A stretch of 64,000 nucleotides of DNA, taken from Yoonia sp035117555 (GTDB lineage: Bacteria > Pseudomonadota > Alphaproteobacteria > Rhodobacterales > Rhodobacteraceae). A program made the position numbers and the translations under genes. Shown here one piece after another: positions 49,739 through 58,745 of the stretch; the first letter of the stretch is position 1; each line of letters starts with the position of its first letter. The stretch covers positions 124,001 through 188,000 of the forward strand of contig NZ_JAYKPK010000003.1 in NCBI RefSeq assembly GCF_035117555.1, in the 5' to 3' direction. Under the pieces are notes generated by a model. The model was not told the DNA's origin. It was given only the letters and a program-made list of their open reading frames with translations, and did not search any database.

Positions 49739-51018
49739 CCCTGCGCATCGATCCTTGCCTTGCCGCCCAGATAAGGATGCAGCGCGGCGGGCAGATCGAC
49801 AGACCCATCCTCCTGCTGACCATTCTCGACCACCGCGATCAATGTCCGGCCCACGGCCAGCCCTGATCCGTTGAGCGTATGGACAAATTCTGGCTTACCG
49901 CCGCCAGCGGGCCGGAACCGCGCATTCATCCGCCTTGCCTGATAATCGCCACAGACAGAGATCGAGCTGATCTCGCGGTAGGTGTTCTGCCCCGGCAGCC
50001 AGACCTCGATATCATGGGTCTTGGTGGCACCCGCGCCCATGTCACCGGCGCAAAGCACAACCGTGCGATAGGGCAGTTCCAGCTTTTCCAGCACGGTTTC
50101 GGCGCAACGTGTCATGCGGTCATGTTCGGCAGCGCTGGCATCAGGCGTCGTGATGCTGACCATCTCGACCTTCTCGAACTGATGCTGGCGCAGCATGCCC
50201 GATGTATCACGCCCCGCCGATCCGGCCTCCGAGCGGAAACAGAGCGTATGCGCGACATGGCGACGGGGCAGGGTGGTTTCATCCACCGTGTCACCATTGA
50301 CGATATTGGTTAGCGTGACCTCTGCCGTGGGGATCAGCCACCAGCCATTGGTGGTCTGATACGAATCCTCGCCGAACTTCGGTAATTGCCCGGTGCCATA
50401 CATCATCTCTTCGCGCACCATCACCGGGGTCAGCGTCTCTGTCAGCCCGTGTTCATCGACATGCAGGTCCAGCATGAATTGCGCCAGCGCCCGGTGCAGC
50501 CGCGCGACAGCGCCCGACAACAGCACGAAACGGCTGCCCGACAGCTTTGCCGCCGTCTCGAAATCCATTCCCGGCCTGATGCCCGCAATCTCGTAATGCT
50601 CCACCGGGGTGAAGGCGAAATTGCGCGGATTGCCGTAGCGGCGGATTTCGACGTTATCCGCCTCATCCTTGCCATCGGGGATGCTCGGGTCCGGCAGGTT
50701 TGGCAGGGTCGCCAGCAGGTCTGTCAAAGCCGCATCCTGCGCCTTGGCCTCGTCATTCATCGCCGCGATCTGCGCCTTGCTTTCGGCCACAATGCCACGC
50801 AACCGCGCAAATTCCGCCTCATCGCCACGCGCCTTGGCGGCGCCGACCTCTTTGGAGGCTTTGTTCGCCTCGGCCTGCGCCGTCTCTGCCGCAAGGATCA
50901 GCTTGCGTCGCGCCTCATCCAGCGCAAGAACCTGTGCCGCCACCGGGGCCAGCCCGCGACGGGACAAAGCCGCATCAAACGCATCCGGATTGTCGCGGAT
51001 CAAACGGATATCATGCAT
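49726..51018 (-). CDS. serS: seryl-tRNA synthetase
   Basis: SerS charges tRNA-Ser. The 430-residue protein has the N-terminal antiparallel coiled coil (about residues 25-110) that clamps the long variable arm, motif 2 (HTLCFRSEAGSAGRDTSGMLRQHQFEKVEM) and motif 3 (NGSGLAVGRTLIAVVEN). Length is normal. AAGGA precedes the ATG. It ends inside the 3' end of the convergent DUF2235 gene. The 250 bp upstream, to the pentapeptide gene, holds GC-rich inverted segments but no recognisable gene. Confidence 0.97.
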   Translation of the reverse strand: MHDIRLIRDNPDAFDAALSRRGLAPVAAQVLALDEARRKLILAAETAQAEANKASKEVGAAKARGDEAEFARLRGIVAESKAQIAAMNDEAKAQDAALTDLLATLPNLPDPSIPDGKDEADNVEIRRYGNPRNFAFTPVEHYEIAGIRPGMDFETAAKLSGSRFVLLSGAVARLHRALAQFMLDLHVDEHGLTETLTPVMVREEMMYGTGQLPKFGEDSYQTTNGWWLIPTAEVTLTNIVNGDTVDETTLPRRHVAHTLCFRSEAGSAGRDTSGMLRQHQFEKVEMVSITTPDASAAEHDRMTRCAETVLEKLELPYRTVVLCAGDMGAGATKTHDIEVWLPGQNTYREISSISVCGDYQARRMNARFRPAGGGKPEFVHTLNGSGLAVGRTLIAVVENGQQEDGSVDLPAALHPYLGGKARIDAQGHLA

Positions 51019-51268
51019 GGGTCAGGTCCTTGGCTATTTGCTTGGCGGCACATATGCCGCATCTTGCGCGCAGAGGAAAGTGGGAGCGCCGTCGCCGACA
51101 CGCGGGAAGGCGATCAGAGGCCAGCGATGGGCAATTTATGCCAGCAACGGTGGTCGGACATGATTGCTTGCCACAGCACTTGCCAATCGCCGCCCCGGGG
51201 GGCGGGTCGGCGATGGCGCGGCGGCCTGCGGCCTTGATTCCGCGCCGGGGGACATAATCGTAGGTCTC

Positions 51269-52531
51269 TCAATTTTCCCAATATGGCCACTTCTGAAGAT
51301 CAAGGTCTCGGTAAAGCCGTGCCAGATACGACATGGTTGCCATGTCCTCATGGTTATGTGGAGACCAATACTGAAAACCGGTTGCTACTAGGCTTTCAAC
51401 CAGTTGTTTTTGGGCTGGGGTCAGCGTTTCCTCATCCAGATAAAACAAGTTTGCCGCTCTACTCCTGTCTCGCTTGTTTGGCATCACCGATAAACTCTCA
51501 AGTGAATGTTTAGTGTCCGCAGTTCCAAACGTGGTTGCTAGTTCTTCCGGCTCGCCAAGGTAGTCGATTGCGCTTATATCAGCATTGATGAATGTCATTC
51601 CCTTGAAATTCGCCAAATTGATTGAATAACACATACCCCCTGAAATTGGCTCTGGGCGGTTAAGAATGCAATGATCTAGCTTCGCACCAGTCATGTCAGC
51701 CTTGGAAAAGTCACTAAAGTTCAGAAGGCAGCCGCGCAAAAGTGCACCGTTCAGGTCTGTACTCCTAAATCGCGCGGCCTCTATGCGAGATTGTGAAAAA
51801 TCGGCGGCAAAGAAGTTCCCAGATGTAAAGTCAGCACCATCAAGGTCACACCTTCTTAAGTCTAAACGCCACTTTCCTGGGTTCGTCTCGCGCGCGATCT
51901 CATGCACCTGACCAATCGCAGTGATCGCTGCTTGTTTGTCGATCCTAGGAATTGCTCTGGTGAACGGCACTGTCGAAGGATCAAGGTCTTTCACTGGAAA
52001 AGTGCCACGCAAATATGCAGATAAAATCCTGACGACCCTTAGTGCCTCTCGCGGCTGCTCTTTCGATAAGTCCGTGAGCCGATCAATAGCGGCAGCCCGG
52101 GTGACAAGATCATCTTCCCAATAGGTAAGGACTCGTTTCGACTTTCCACTACCAGTAGCCCGCGTCACCTGCCGCCGCGATGCCAGATCAGTCGCCGCAG
52201 CATTGATCTTGTCGTTGAACAGCGCCTCTACTGCCGTGTTGGCCTGCTGGGCTGCTACATAAGACCGCCAGACCAGAAATGGGCCACCCAACAGCGCGAC
52301 GAGGACAAGGCCGATGTTGCGGATGCCTTCGCCATTGGGATCGTCACTGACAAGGGCCACGAAGAACAGGATGAGCGTCCAGCACGCAGCAATAACCAGC
52401 AAGGATGAGAACAGAACACCCAGAAAACCAAGGAACCCACCTAAAGGGCGTGCGTTCAGCCAATCGAAAGTCTGCCGCAATGCCAACCAGTCCAATAACG
52501 TAGGCTGCCTTTGATCGTTCCGGGGCATCAT
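51269..52531 (-). CDS. pentapeptide-repeat membrane protein, probably acquired
   Basis: A 420-residue protein. Residues about 30-65 and 75-90 are two membrane helices (GFLGVLFSSLLVIAACWTLIL, IGLVLVALLGGPFLVW). A linker follows, then about 12 pentapeptide repeats from residue 230 to 300 (LDGADFTSGNFFAADFSQSR, FRSTDLNGALLRGCLLNFSD, KADMTGAKLDHC), which form a square beta-helix. The last 100 residues are not a recognised domain. The coding sequence is visibly richer in A/T than its neighbours, especially its 3' two thirds, a sign of horizontal transfer. The function is unknown. GAGGAAC precedes the tandem ATGs. Confidence 0.78.
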   Translation of the reverse strand: MMPRNDQRQPTLLDWLALRQTFDWLNARPLGGFLGFLGVLFSSLLVIAACWTLILFFVALVSDDPNGEGIRNIGLVLVALLGGPFLVWRSYVAAQQANTAVEALFNDKINAAATDLASRRQVTRATGSGKSKRVLTYWEDDLVTRAAAIDRLTDLSKEQPREALRVVRILSAYLRGTFPVKDLDPSTVPFTRAIPRIDKQAAITAIGQVHEIARETNPGKWRLDLRRCDLDGADFTSGNFFAADFSQSRIEAARFRSTDLNGALLRGCLLNFSDFSKADMTGAKLDHCILNRPEPISGGMCYSINLANFKGMTFINADISAIDYLGEPEELATTFGTADTKHSLESLSVMPNKRDRSRAANLFYLDEETLTPAQKQLVESLVATGFQYWSPHNHEDMATMSYLARLYRDLDLQKWPYWEN

Positions 52532-52722
52532 TGTTCCTCGCTACACCACGCCCCCACACCCTGCCGTGAAAATAGCGCCAATAGAAGCCTCCCCGATTGC
52601 ATCACACCCGCCCTTGCCCCATATGGCAGGCATCACTGGCCCTTGTTGCAAATCAGCTTTGCAGCTTTTAGGGTCTCGCGACTGACGGGCGGGACAGCCC
52701 GGACCAACACAAGGGATTTGAG

Positions 52723-53004
52723 ATGAGACCTGCCGACCTGATTATGTTAGTCCTGATCTTCGGGATCATGTATTTCCTGCTGATCCGGCCTCAGCAAAAA
52801 CGGCTCAAGGAACATAAGGCCTTGCTCGCCGGTCTGCGGCGCGGCGATCAGGTTGTCACCCAGGGCGGGGTCATCGGCAAGATCACCAAGGTCAAGGATG
52901 AAGTCGAAGAGGTCGAGGTCGAAATCGCCACCGGCGTCAATGTCCGCGTCATCAAGGGCACCATCGTCTCTGTGCTGAACAAGACCGAACCGACCAAAAC
53001 CTGA
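52723..53004 (+). CDS. yajC: Sec translocon accessory subunit YajC
   Basis: A 93-residue protein with one N-terminal membrane helix (LIMLVLIFGIMYFLLIRPQQKR) and a cytoplasmic domain (LRRGDQVVTQGGVIGKITKV). YajC forms a complex with SecD and SecF next to SecYEG. AAGGGA precedes the ATG. It is 22 bp before secD, so yajC, secD, secF and the following genes probably form one operon. Confidence 0.95.
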   Translation: MRPADLIMLVLIFGIMYFLLIRPQQKRLKEHKALLAGLRRGDQVVTQGGVIGKITKVKDEVEEVEVEIATGVNVRVIKGTIVSVLNKTEPTKT

Positions 53005-53026
53005 CGACGACCCATAAGGCCGCATC

Positions 53027-54688
53027 ATGCTGACCATTTCCTACCCCAAGCAGATCATGATCTGGCTGACCGTTGTGGTCGGCCTGATGCTGGCTTTGCC
53101 AAACGGATTTTACGGGCGCGTTGAAACCGCCAATGACGCGCGGGCCACGATTGCAAGCGGTCAGACCAATGCGGCTTTGGAAGAAGATGCCAGCGCCTGG
53201 CCATCGTTTCTGCCGTCCAATCTGGTCAACCTCGGCCTTGATCTGCGCGGCGGCGCGCATCTGCTGGTCGAGGTTGCGGTGGACGATGTGCATGAAGCCT
53301 TCCTCGAAGGGTTCTGGCCACAGGTGCGCGATGTGCTGGCGGCCGAACGCGACACGCTCGGCTTTGTGACCCGCGAAGAGGGCACGCCCAATGAATTGCG
53401 GGTACGTATTTCCGAAGCTGCAGGTGCCAACCGTGCCTTTGAACTGGTGCGCGGACTGGGCCGTCCGGTCACGTCTTTCACTGGTGCTGCCGCGTCCAAT
53501 ATCGATGTGCGGCTGGATGGCAATCTGCTGATCATCACACTGAGCGAGGCGGAAATCGCCGCGGTCAATGAACGCACCATGCTGCAAACGCTGGAAATCA
53601 TCCGTCGCCGGATTGATGAGGTCGGCACGCGCGAACCCACCATCCAGCGCCAAGGTGCGGACCGTGTGCTGGTGCAGGTGCCGGGCGTGGGATCTGCGCA
53701 AGAGGTCAAGGATCTCTTGGGGACCACCGCGCAGCTGACCTTTAACCCGGTTGTCGCACGCACCACGGATGCCAACGAATCTCCCGGCACCGGCAATTTT
53801 CTGGTGCCATCGCTGGATGAACCGGGCGTGTTTTACATCCTTGAGCGCCGTCCGGTCGTGACGGGCGAACAATTGGAAAATGCCCAGCTTGATTTCGACC
53901 AGAACGGGCGCGCGGCTGTGGGCTTCCGGTTCAATACCTCTGCCGCGCGGACCTTTGGCGATTACACGCTCGATAATATCGGATCGCCCTTCGCCATCGT
54001 GCTGGATAACGAGGTGATCTCTGCCCCGACCATCCAAAGCCATATTCCGGGCGGATCGGGCATCATCACCGGCAATTTCACCACGGAAGAGGCGACCAAT
54101 CTGGCCGTGCTGTTGCGCGCGGGTGCCTTGCCTGCGGAACTGACCTTCTTGGAAGAACGCACCATCGGCCCCGAACTGGGGCAGGATTCCATCGATGCCG
54201 GGAAACTGGCCGCAGCGGTCGGTGGCCTGCTGGTCATCCTGTTCATGGGGCTGACCTATGGTCTGTTCGGCTGGTTTGCCAATATCGCGTTGATGATCAA
54301 CATGGGGCTGATTTTCGGGGTACTTTCGCTTGTTGGCGCGACGCTGACCTTGCCCGGCATCGCGGGGATCGTGCTGACCGTTGGCATGGCAGTGGATGCC
54401 AATGTGCTGGTGTTCGAGCGAATCCGGGAAGAGTTGAAAACCGCCAAAGGTCCGGCCCGCGCGATTGAGCTTGGCTATGAACGCGCGCTTTCGGCGATCA
54501 TTGATGGCAATTTCACGACCTTCATGACAGCGGTGATCCTGTTCGCCTTGGGCTCTGGCCCGGTGCGCGGTTTTGCGATCACCTTGGGGCTGGGGATCAT
54601 CACCTCTGTCTTCACCGCGATTTTCATCACCCGCTCGCTGATTTCCATCTGGTTCGCCTATCGCAGGCCCAAGACAATCGAGGTATGA
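53027..54688 (+). CDS. secD: protein translocase subunit SecD
   Basis: SecD uses the proton gradient to pull proteins through SecYEG. The 553-residue protein has a first membrane helix (IMIWLTVVVGLMLALPNGFYG), the P1 head (NLGLDLRGGAHLLVEVAVD) and five more helices, with the conserved GMAVDANVLVFERIREEL and FGWFANIALMINMGLI. Length is typical of the alphaproteobacterial form. SecF begins four bases after its stop. Confidence 0.97.
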   Translation: MLTISYPKQIMIWLTVVVGLMLALPNGFYGRVETANDARATIASGQTNAALEEDASAWPSFLPSNLVNLGLDLRGGAHLLVEVAVDDVHEAFLEGFWPQVRDVLAAERDTLGFVTREEGTPNELRVRISEAAGANRAFELVRGLGRPVTSFTGAAASNIDVRLDGNLLIITLSEAEIAAVNERTMLQTLEIIRRRIDEVGTREPTIQRQGADRVLVQVPGVGSAQEVKDLLGTTAQLTFNPVVARTTDANESPGTGNFLVPSLDEPGVFYILERRPVVTGEQLENAQLDFDQNGRAAVGFRFNTSAARTFGDYTLDNIGSPFAIVLDNEVISAPTIQSHIPGGSGIITGNFTTEEATNLAVLLRAGALPAELTFLEERTIGPELGQDSIDAGKLAAAVGGLLVILFMGLTYGLFGWFANIALMINMGLIFGVLSLVGATLTLPGIAGIVLTVGMAVDANVLVFERIREELKTAKGPARAIELGYERALSAIIDGNFTTFMTAVILFALGSGPVRGFAITLGLGIITSVFTAIFITRSLISIWFAYRRPKTIEV

Positions 54689-54692
54689 TTCC

Positions 54693-55661
54693 ATGCGTTT
54701 GCGGCTGATCCCGGACGAGACCAATATCAACTTTTTCCGCTTCGCCCCGGTGACCTTCGGGGCCTCTGCGGTGATGGTTGTCCTGTCGGTCGTCGCATTT
54801 TTCACCTTTGGCCTGAATTTCGGCATCGATTTTCGCGGCGGCACCTCGATCCGTACCGAAGCCAGCGAAAGCGTGGATATCGCGGCTTATCGCGCGGCGC
54901 TGGACCCGTTGGGCCTTGGCGATGTGAGCATCACCGAAGTCTTCGATCCCAGCTTTGGCGATGACGAAAATGTCGCGATGATCCGGATTCAGGCGCAGGA
55001 CGGGCAGGAAAGCATCCCGCCCGAAACCATTGCGGAGATTCAAGAGGCGTTGCGCGGCACCGCCCCAGACATCACCTTTCCATCGGTTGAAAGTGTCGGG
55101 CCGAAAGTATCCGGCGAATTGATCCGCACCGCCATTCTGGCGGTTCTGGGCGCGCTCGGCGCTATCGTGGTCTACATCTGGCTGCGCTTTGAATGGCAAT
55201 TCGCTGTCGGCGCTGTGGCCGCGCTGATCCATGACGTGGCGCTGACGATCGGTATTTTCGCTGTGCTGCAAATCCGGTTTGATCTGCCGATCATCGCGGC
55301 TTTGCTGACGATTGTGGGCTATTCGATCAACGACACGGTCATCGTCTTTGACCGTGCCCGCGAGAACCTGCGCAAATATAAATCCAAACCGCTGATCGAT
55401 GTGCTGAATATTTCCGCCAATGAAACGCTCAGCCGGACGATGATGACATCGCTGACCACGCTGATCGCGCTGATCGCGCTTCTGGTGCTGGGCGGTGACG
55501 TGATCCGTGGCTTTGTCTTTGCCATCGCCTGGGGGATCATTGTCGGGACCTATTCCTCGCTCTATGTTGCCAAGAACATCGTGCTGATGCTGGGCGTCAA
55601 GCGCGACTGGTCCAAGAAAGACCCCTCTGCCGGCACCAAATACGGTCATATCGACAGCTAA
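54693..55661 (+). CDS. secF: protein translocase subunit SecF
   Basis: A 322-residue partner of SecD with six membrane helices. The family marks are NFGIDFRGGTSIRTEA near residue 45, the helix VVYIWLRFEWQFAVGAVAALIHDV and YSINDTVIVFDRARENL. It begins four bases after secD and is followed nine bases later by the Mth938-like gene. Confidence 0.97.
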   Translation: MRLRLIPDETNINFFRFAPVTFGASAVMVVLSVVAFFTFGLNFGIDFRGGTSIRTEASESVDIAAYRAALDPLGLGDVSITEVFDPSFGDDENVAMIRIQAQDGQESIPPETIAEIQEALRGTAPDITFPSVESVGPKVSGELIRTAILAVLGALGAIVVYIWLRFEWQFAVGAVAALIHDVALTIGIFAVLQIRFDLPIIAALLTIVGYSINDTVIVFDRARENLRKYKSKPLIDVLNISANETLSRTMMTSLTTLIALIALLVLGGDVIRGFVFAIAWGIIVGTYSSLYVAKNIVLMLGVKRDWSKKDPSAGTKYGHIDS

Positions 55662-55669
55662 GGCTAATC

Positions 55670-56023
55670 ATGCGCCTGAACGAGATCACCTATAGTAACG
55701 CCGTCCCGATTGATGGCTATGGGCCCGGCTTTTTCCGCATCGGCGGCAAGGTCATGCGCGGTCCGGTGCTGGTGTTCCCGACAGGTGTTGTCGCTTGGGA
55801 CGGTTTCACCGACAGCGCCGCCATTCTGGAACGCGCGGCTGACGTCGATGTTGTATTAGTCGGCACCGGGGCGGAAATCGCGCATCTGCCGGTGGATTTC
55901 CGTGAGGTATTGGAAGAGGCCGGTATCGGCTTCGAAAGCATGGCATCCCCCGCCGCCTGCCGCACCTACAACGTGCTGCTGTCAGAGGGTCGCCGCGTTG
56001 CGGTCGCCCTGATCCCGGTCTGA
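55670..56023 (+). CDS. Mth938-like (DUF498) protein
   Basis: A 117-residue protein with the Mth938 fold pattern: YGPGFFRIGGKVMRGPVLVFPTGVVAWDG, then VVLVGTGAEIAHLP and GIGFESMASPAACRTYNVLLSEGRRVAVALIPV. Family members occur beside secDF in alphaproteobacteria, and human NDUFAF3, a complex I assembly factor, belongs to it. Its bacterial role is unproven. Its stop directly abuts the ccmA ATG (TGAATG), so translation is coupled. Confidence 0.9.
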   Translation: MRLNEITYSNAVPIDGYGPGFFRIGGKVMRGPVLVFPTGVVAWDGFTDSAAILERAADVDVVLVGTGAEIAHLPVDFREVLEEAGIGFESMASPAACRTYNVLLSEGRRVAVALIPV

Positions 56024-56638
56024 ATGCTGCACGTCACAAATCTGGGCTGTGCGCGCGGCGGTGCCGCGGTCCTGAGTGATGTGAGTTTTCAGCTTGGGGC
56101 AGGGCAGGCGCTGATCCTGCGCGGGCCGAACGGGATCGGCAAGACCACTTTGTTGCGCACATTGGCGGGACTGCAACCGGCGCTGTCGGGTGAGGTGACA
56201 ATGCCCGAAGACAGCGCCGCCTATGCGAGCCACGCAGATGGGGTCAAGACCGCGCTGACAGTGACAGAAAATCTGCGCTTCTGGGCCGCGATTTATGGGC
56301 TGAAATTTGACCCCGCGATCCTGACCCGGTTCGATCTGGCTGATCTGCGTGACCGTCAGGGCGGCACGCTGTCAGCCGGGCAGAAACGCCGCCTAGGCCT
56401 TGCCCGCCTGGCGGTGATCGGGCGCAAGATCCTGTTTCTGGATGAACCCACCGTGTCACTCGACACTGGCTCTGTCGCGATGTTTGCGCGTTGGTTGCAG
56501 GATGATCATCTTGCGCAGGGCGGCATCGCCATTATCGCCACCCATATCGATCTTGGCATCGACGCCCCCGCGCTGGACCTGACGCCGTTCAAATCCGCCC
56601 CCGGCACCGGCGGCGGCACGGATGAGGCATTTCTATGA
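56024..56638 (+). CDS. ccmA: heme exporter ATPase CcmA
   Basis: CcmA is the ATPase of the CcmABCD complex, which releases heme-loaded CcmE for cytochrome c maturation. The 204-residue protein has Walker A GPNGIGKTT, the signature LSAGQKRRLGLARL and Walker B ILFLDEPTVSL. It starts right after the Mth938-like gene and overlaps ccmB by four bases. Confidence 0.95.
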   Translation: MLHVTNLGCARGGAAVLSDVSFQLGAGQALILRGPNGIGKTTLLRTLAGLQPALSGEVTMPEDSAAYASHADGVKTALTVTENLRFWAAIYGLKFDPAILTRFDLADLRDRQGGTLSAGQKRRLGLARLAVIGRKILFLDEPTVSLDTGSVAMFARWLQDDHLAQGGIAIIATHIDLGIDAPALDLTPFKSAPGTGGGTDEAFL

Positions 56639-57291
56639 TCGCCCTGCTGAAACGCGACCTCGCTTTGGCGCTGCGTGCTGGCGGCGGTTTTGGCTTCGGC
56701 CTCGCCTTCTTCCTGATCGTCGTCGTGCTGGTCCCGTTCGGTGTGGGGCCAGAGGCGGATATCCTCAGCCGCATCGCGCCCGGTATCCTCTGGGTTGGCG
56801 CGCTGCTGGCGGCACTCCTGTCGCTCGACCGCATCTTCGCGCTGGATTTCGAGGATGGGTCGCTGGCATTGCTCGCCACCTCGCCATTGCCGTTGGAGGC
56901 CGCGGGGTTGGTCAAAGCCAGCGCCCATTGGATCACCACCGGATTGCCGCTGACGCTGGCCGCGCCCTTCCTCGGCTTCCTGCTGTCGATGCAGAGCGAG
57001 GCTTACAGCTATCTGCTGGTCTCCCTGCTGATCGGCACACCGGCCTTGTCGATGATCGGCACCTTCGGTGCCGCGCTGACTGTGGGCCTGCGCCGGGGTG
57101 GGTTGCTGCTGTCGCTTTTGGTGCTGCCGCTTTACATCCCCACCCTGATCTTCGGGGCAGAGGCGGTGCGCTTGGGCGCAGCGGGGCTAAATGCCAGCGC
57201 GCCGCTGATCTTGCAGGGGGGCATCACGGCCGGATGCTTTGCCATCCTGCCATTCGCCACTGCGGCTGTGTTACGCATCAATCTGCGGTGA
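56635..57291 (+). CDS. ccmB: heme exporter membrane subunit CcmB
   Basis: A 218-residue protein with six membrane helices, starting MIALLKRDLALALRAGGGFGFGLAFFLIVVVLVPFGVGP, the CcmB pattern. The middle has FLGFLLSMQSEAYSYLLVSLLIGTPALSMIG. The ATG overlaps the ccmA stop. CcmA and CcmB together form the ABC transporter half of the complex. Confidence 0.95.
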   Translation: MIALLKRDLALALRAGGGFGFGLAFFLIVVVLVPFGVGPEADILSRIAPGILWVGALLAALLSLDRIFALDFEDGSLALLATSPLPLEAAGLVKASAHWITTGLPLTLAAPFLGFLLSMQSEAYSYLLVSLLIGTPALSMIGTFGAALTVGLRRGGLLLSLLVLPLYIPTLIFGAEAVRLGAAGLNASAPLILQGGITAGCFAILPFATAAVLRINLR

Positions 57292-57333
57292 TCGGGGATT
57301 GAGGCAGATGTGTCAGAAGGATAGGTAAGCGTC

Positions 57334-58062
57334 ATGTCGATGTGGGAATATGCAAATCCAAGGCTGTTCATGCGCTGGACCCGTCCGGTCCTGCCGTGGA
57401 GCTTTGCTCTGGCGGGTCTCTGCCTTGTGGTGGGGCTGATCTGGGGGTTTTTCTTTACCCCTGATGATTTTCGCCAGGGATCGACCGTCAAGATCATCTA
57501 TCTGCATGTCCCATCCGCGCTGATGGCAATCAACGCATGGATCATGATGCTGGTCGCCTCGCTGATCTGGGTCGTGCGGCGGCACCATGTCTCGGCCCTT
57601 GCGGCCCGGGCTGCGGCCCCGGTCGGCGTGGTGATGACGCTGATCGCGCTCTTTACCGGCGGCATCTGGGGGCAACCGATGTGGGGCACCTATTGGGCCT
57701 GGGACCCACGGCTGACGTCGTTCCTGATCCTGTTCCTGTTCTATCTGGGCTATATCGCCCTGTGGGAAGCGATCGAAGACCCGGACACCGCCGCCGATCT
57801 GACTGCGATCCTGTGTATCGTCGGATCGATCTTCGCGATCCTGTCGCGCTATGCGGTGTTTTTCTGGAATCAGGGCCTGCATCAGGGCGCATCCTTGTCG
57901 CTGGATGCGGAAAAGAACGTGGCTGATGTTTTCTATTTCCCGCTCTTGGTCTGTATCGCAGGCTTTGTTTTGTTATTCTTCGCCCTGGTGCTGATGCGGA
58001 CGCGGACGGAAATCCGCGCCCGCCGGATCAAGGCCCTGCAAGCAAGGGTGGTTCATGCCTGA
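57334..58062 (+). CDS. ccmC: heme exporter protein CcmC
   Basis: CcmC binds heme in the periplasm and attaches it to CcmE. The 242-residue protein has six membrane helices and the tryptophan-rich WWD-type motif in WGQPMWGTYWAWDPRLTSF between helices 3 and 4, and conserved His in FIYLHVPSALMAIN-type and HQGASLSLDAEK positions. It lies 42 bp after ccmB and overlaps ccmD by eight bases. Confidence 0.95.
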   Translation: MSMWEYANPRLFMRWTRPVLPWSFALAGLCLVVGLIWGFFFTPDDFRQGSTVKIIYLHVPSALMAINAWIMMLVASLIWVVRRHHVSALAARAAAPVGVVMTLIALFTGGIWGQPMWGTYWAWDPRLTSFLILFLFYLGYIALWEAIEDPDTAADLTAILCIVGSIFAILSRYAVFFWNQGLHQGASLSLDAEKNVADVFYFPLLVCIAGFVLLFFALVLMRTRTEIRARRIKALQARVVHA

Positions 58063-58198
58063 TCTGGGAAATTACGTCGTCGAAGTCACCGCCGCCTATA
58101 TCGTCAGCATCGCGCTGCTCGCGGTGATCGTAGGGTTAAGCTGGCGGCGCTATATCCGCGTGCGCGCCGCCTTGGAACAGATTGAAAAGAATGGCTAA
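58055..58198 (+). CDS. ccmD: heme exporter protein CcmD
   Basis: A 47-residue membrane peptide: PDLGNYVVEVTAAYIVSI near the start, one helix (TAAYIVSIALLAVIVGL) and a charged tail (WRRYIRVRAALEQIEKNG). CcmD stabilises the CcmC-CcmE complex. It overlaps ccmC by eight bases and ccmG by eight. It is too short for usual length cut-offs; position, helix and tail make the call. Confidence 0.88.
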   Translation: MPDLGNYVVEVTAAYIVSIALLAVIVGLSWRRYIRVRAALEQIEKNG

Positions 58199-58733
58199 AA
58201 TATCGCCTCTTATGATCGTGCCTCCGGTCATTTTTGCAGCCTTCGCGGGCCTCGCGTTGGCAGGTATCCTGCGCGATAATGCGGATGAGCTGCCCTCGAC
58301 CTTCGTTGGCCAACAAGCGCCGGTTGTCCCGGCAGAGGCGGTCGAAGGGACCATGCAACTCACCGATGCCGATCTGCGCAGCGGCGAGGTGACAATCGTC
58401 AATTTCTGGGCCAGCTGGTGCCCGCCTTGCCGTGCGGAACATCCGATCCTGCTGGATCTTGACGCCCAGGGCTACCGGGTCGCGGGCATCAACTTTCGCG
58501 ACCAGCAGGCGCAGGCCAGCGAATATCTGACCAATTACGAAGACCCGTTCTTTGCCACCGGTTTTGATTTGCGCGGCAGATCGGCGATCGACTGGGGCGT
58601 GACAGCGCCACCCGAAACCTTCATCGTGGATGGTGACGGCACAGTCCTGTTCCGTTTCGTCGGCCCGCTGGTCGGGTCGGATTATGAACAAAGGTTCCTG
58701 CCCGCCCTCGCGCGCGCCACCGGGGCCGAATAG
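58191..58733 (+). CDS. ccmG: thiol:disulfide interchange protein CcmG/DsbE
   Basis: CcmG reduces apocytochrome c cysteines before heme attachment. The 180-residue protein has an N-terminal membrane anchor (ISPLMIVPPVIFAAFAGLALAG) and a thioredoxin fold with WASWCPPCRAEHP as the active site. The cis-Pro loop is GVTAPPETF. The ATG at 58191 is chosen; an in-frame TTG three codons earlier is possible. CcmE, CcmF and CcmH are not in the window, so they lie elsewhere. Confidence 0.94.
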   Translation: MAKISPLMIVPPVIFAAFAGLALAGILRDNADELPSTFVGQQAPVVPAEAVEGTMQLTDADLRSGEVTIVNFWASWCPPCRAEHPILLDLDAQGYRVAGINFRDQQAQASEYLTNYEDPFFATGFDLRGRSAIDWGVTAPPETFIVDGDGTVLFRFVGPLVGSDYEQRFLPALARATGAE

Positions 58734-58745
58734 GAAGGACAGCGG

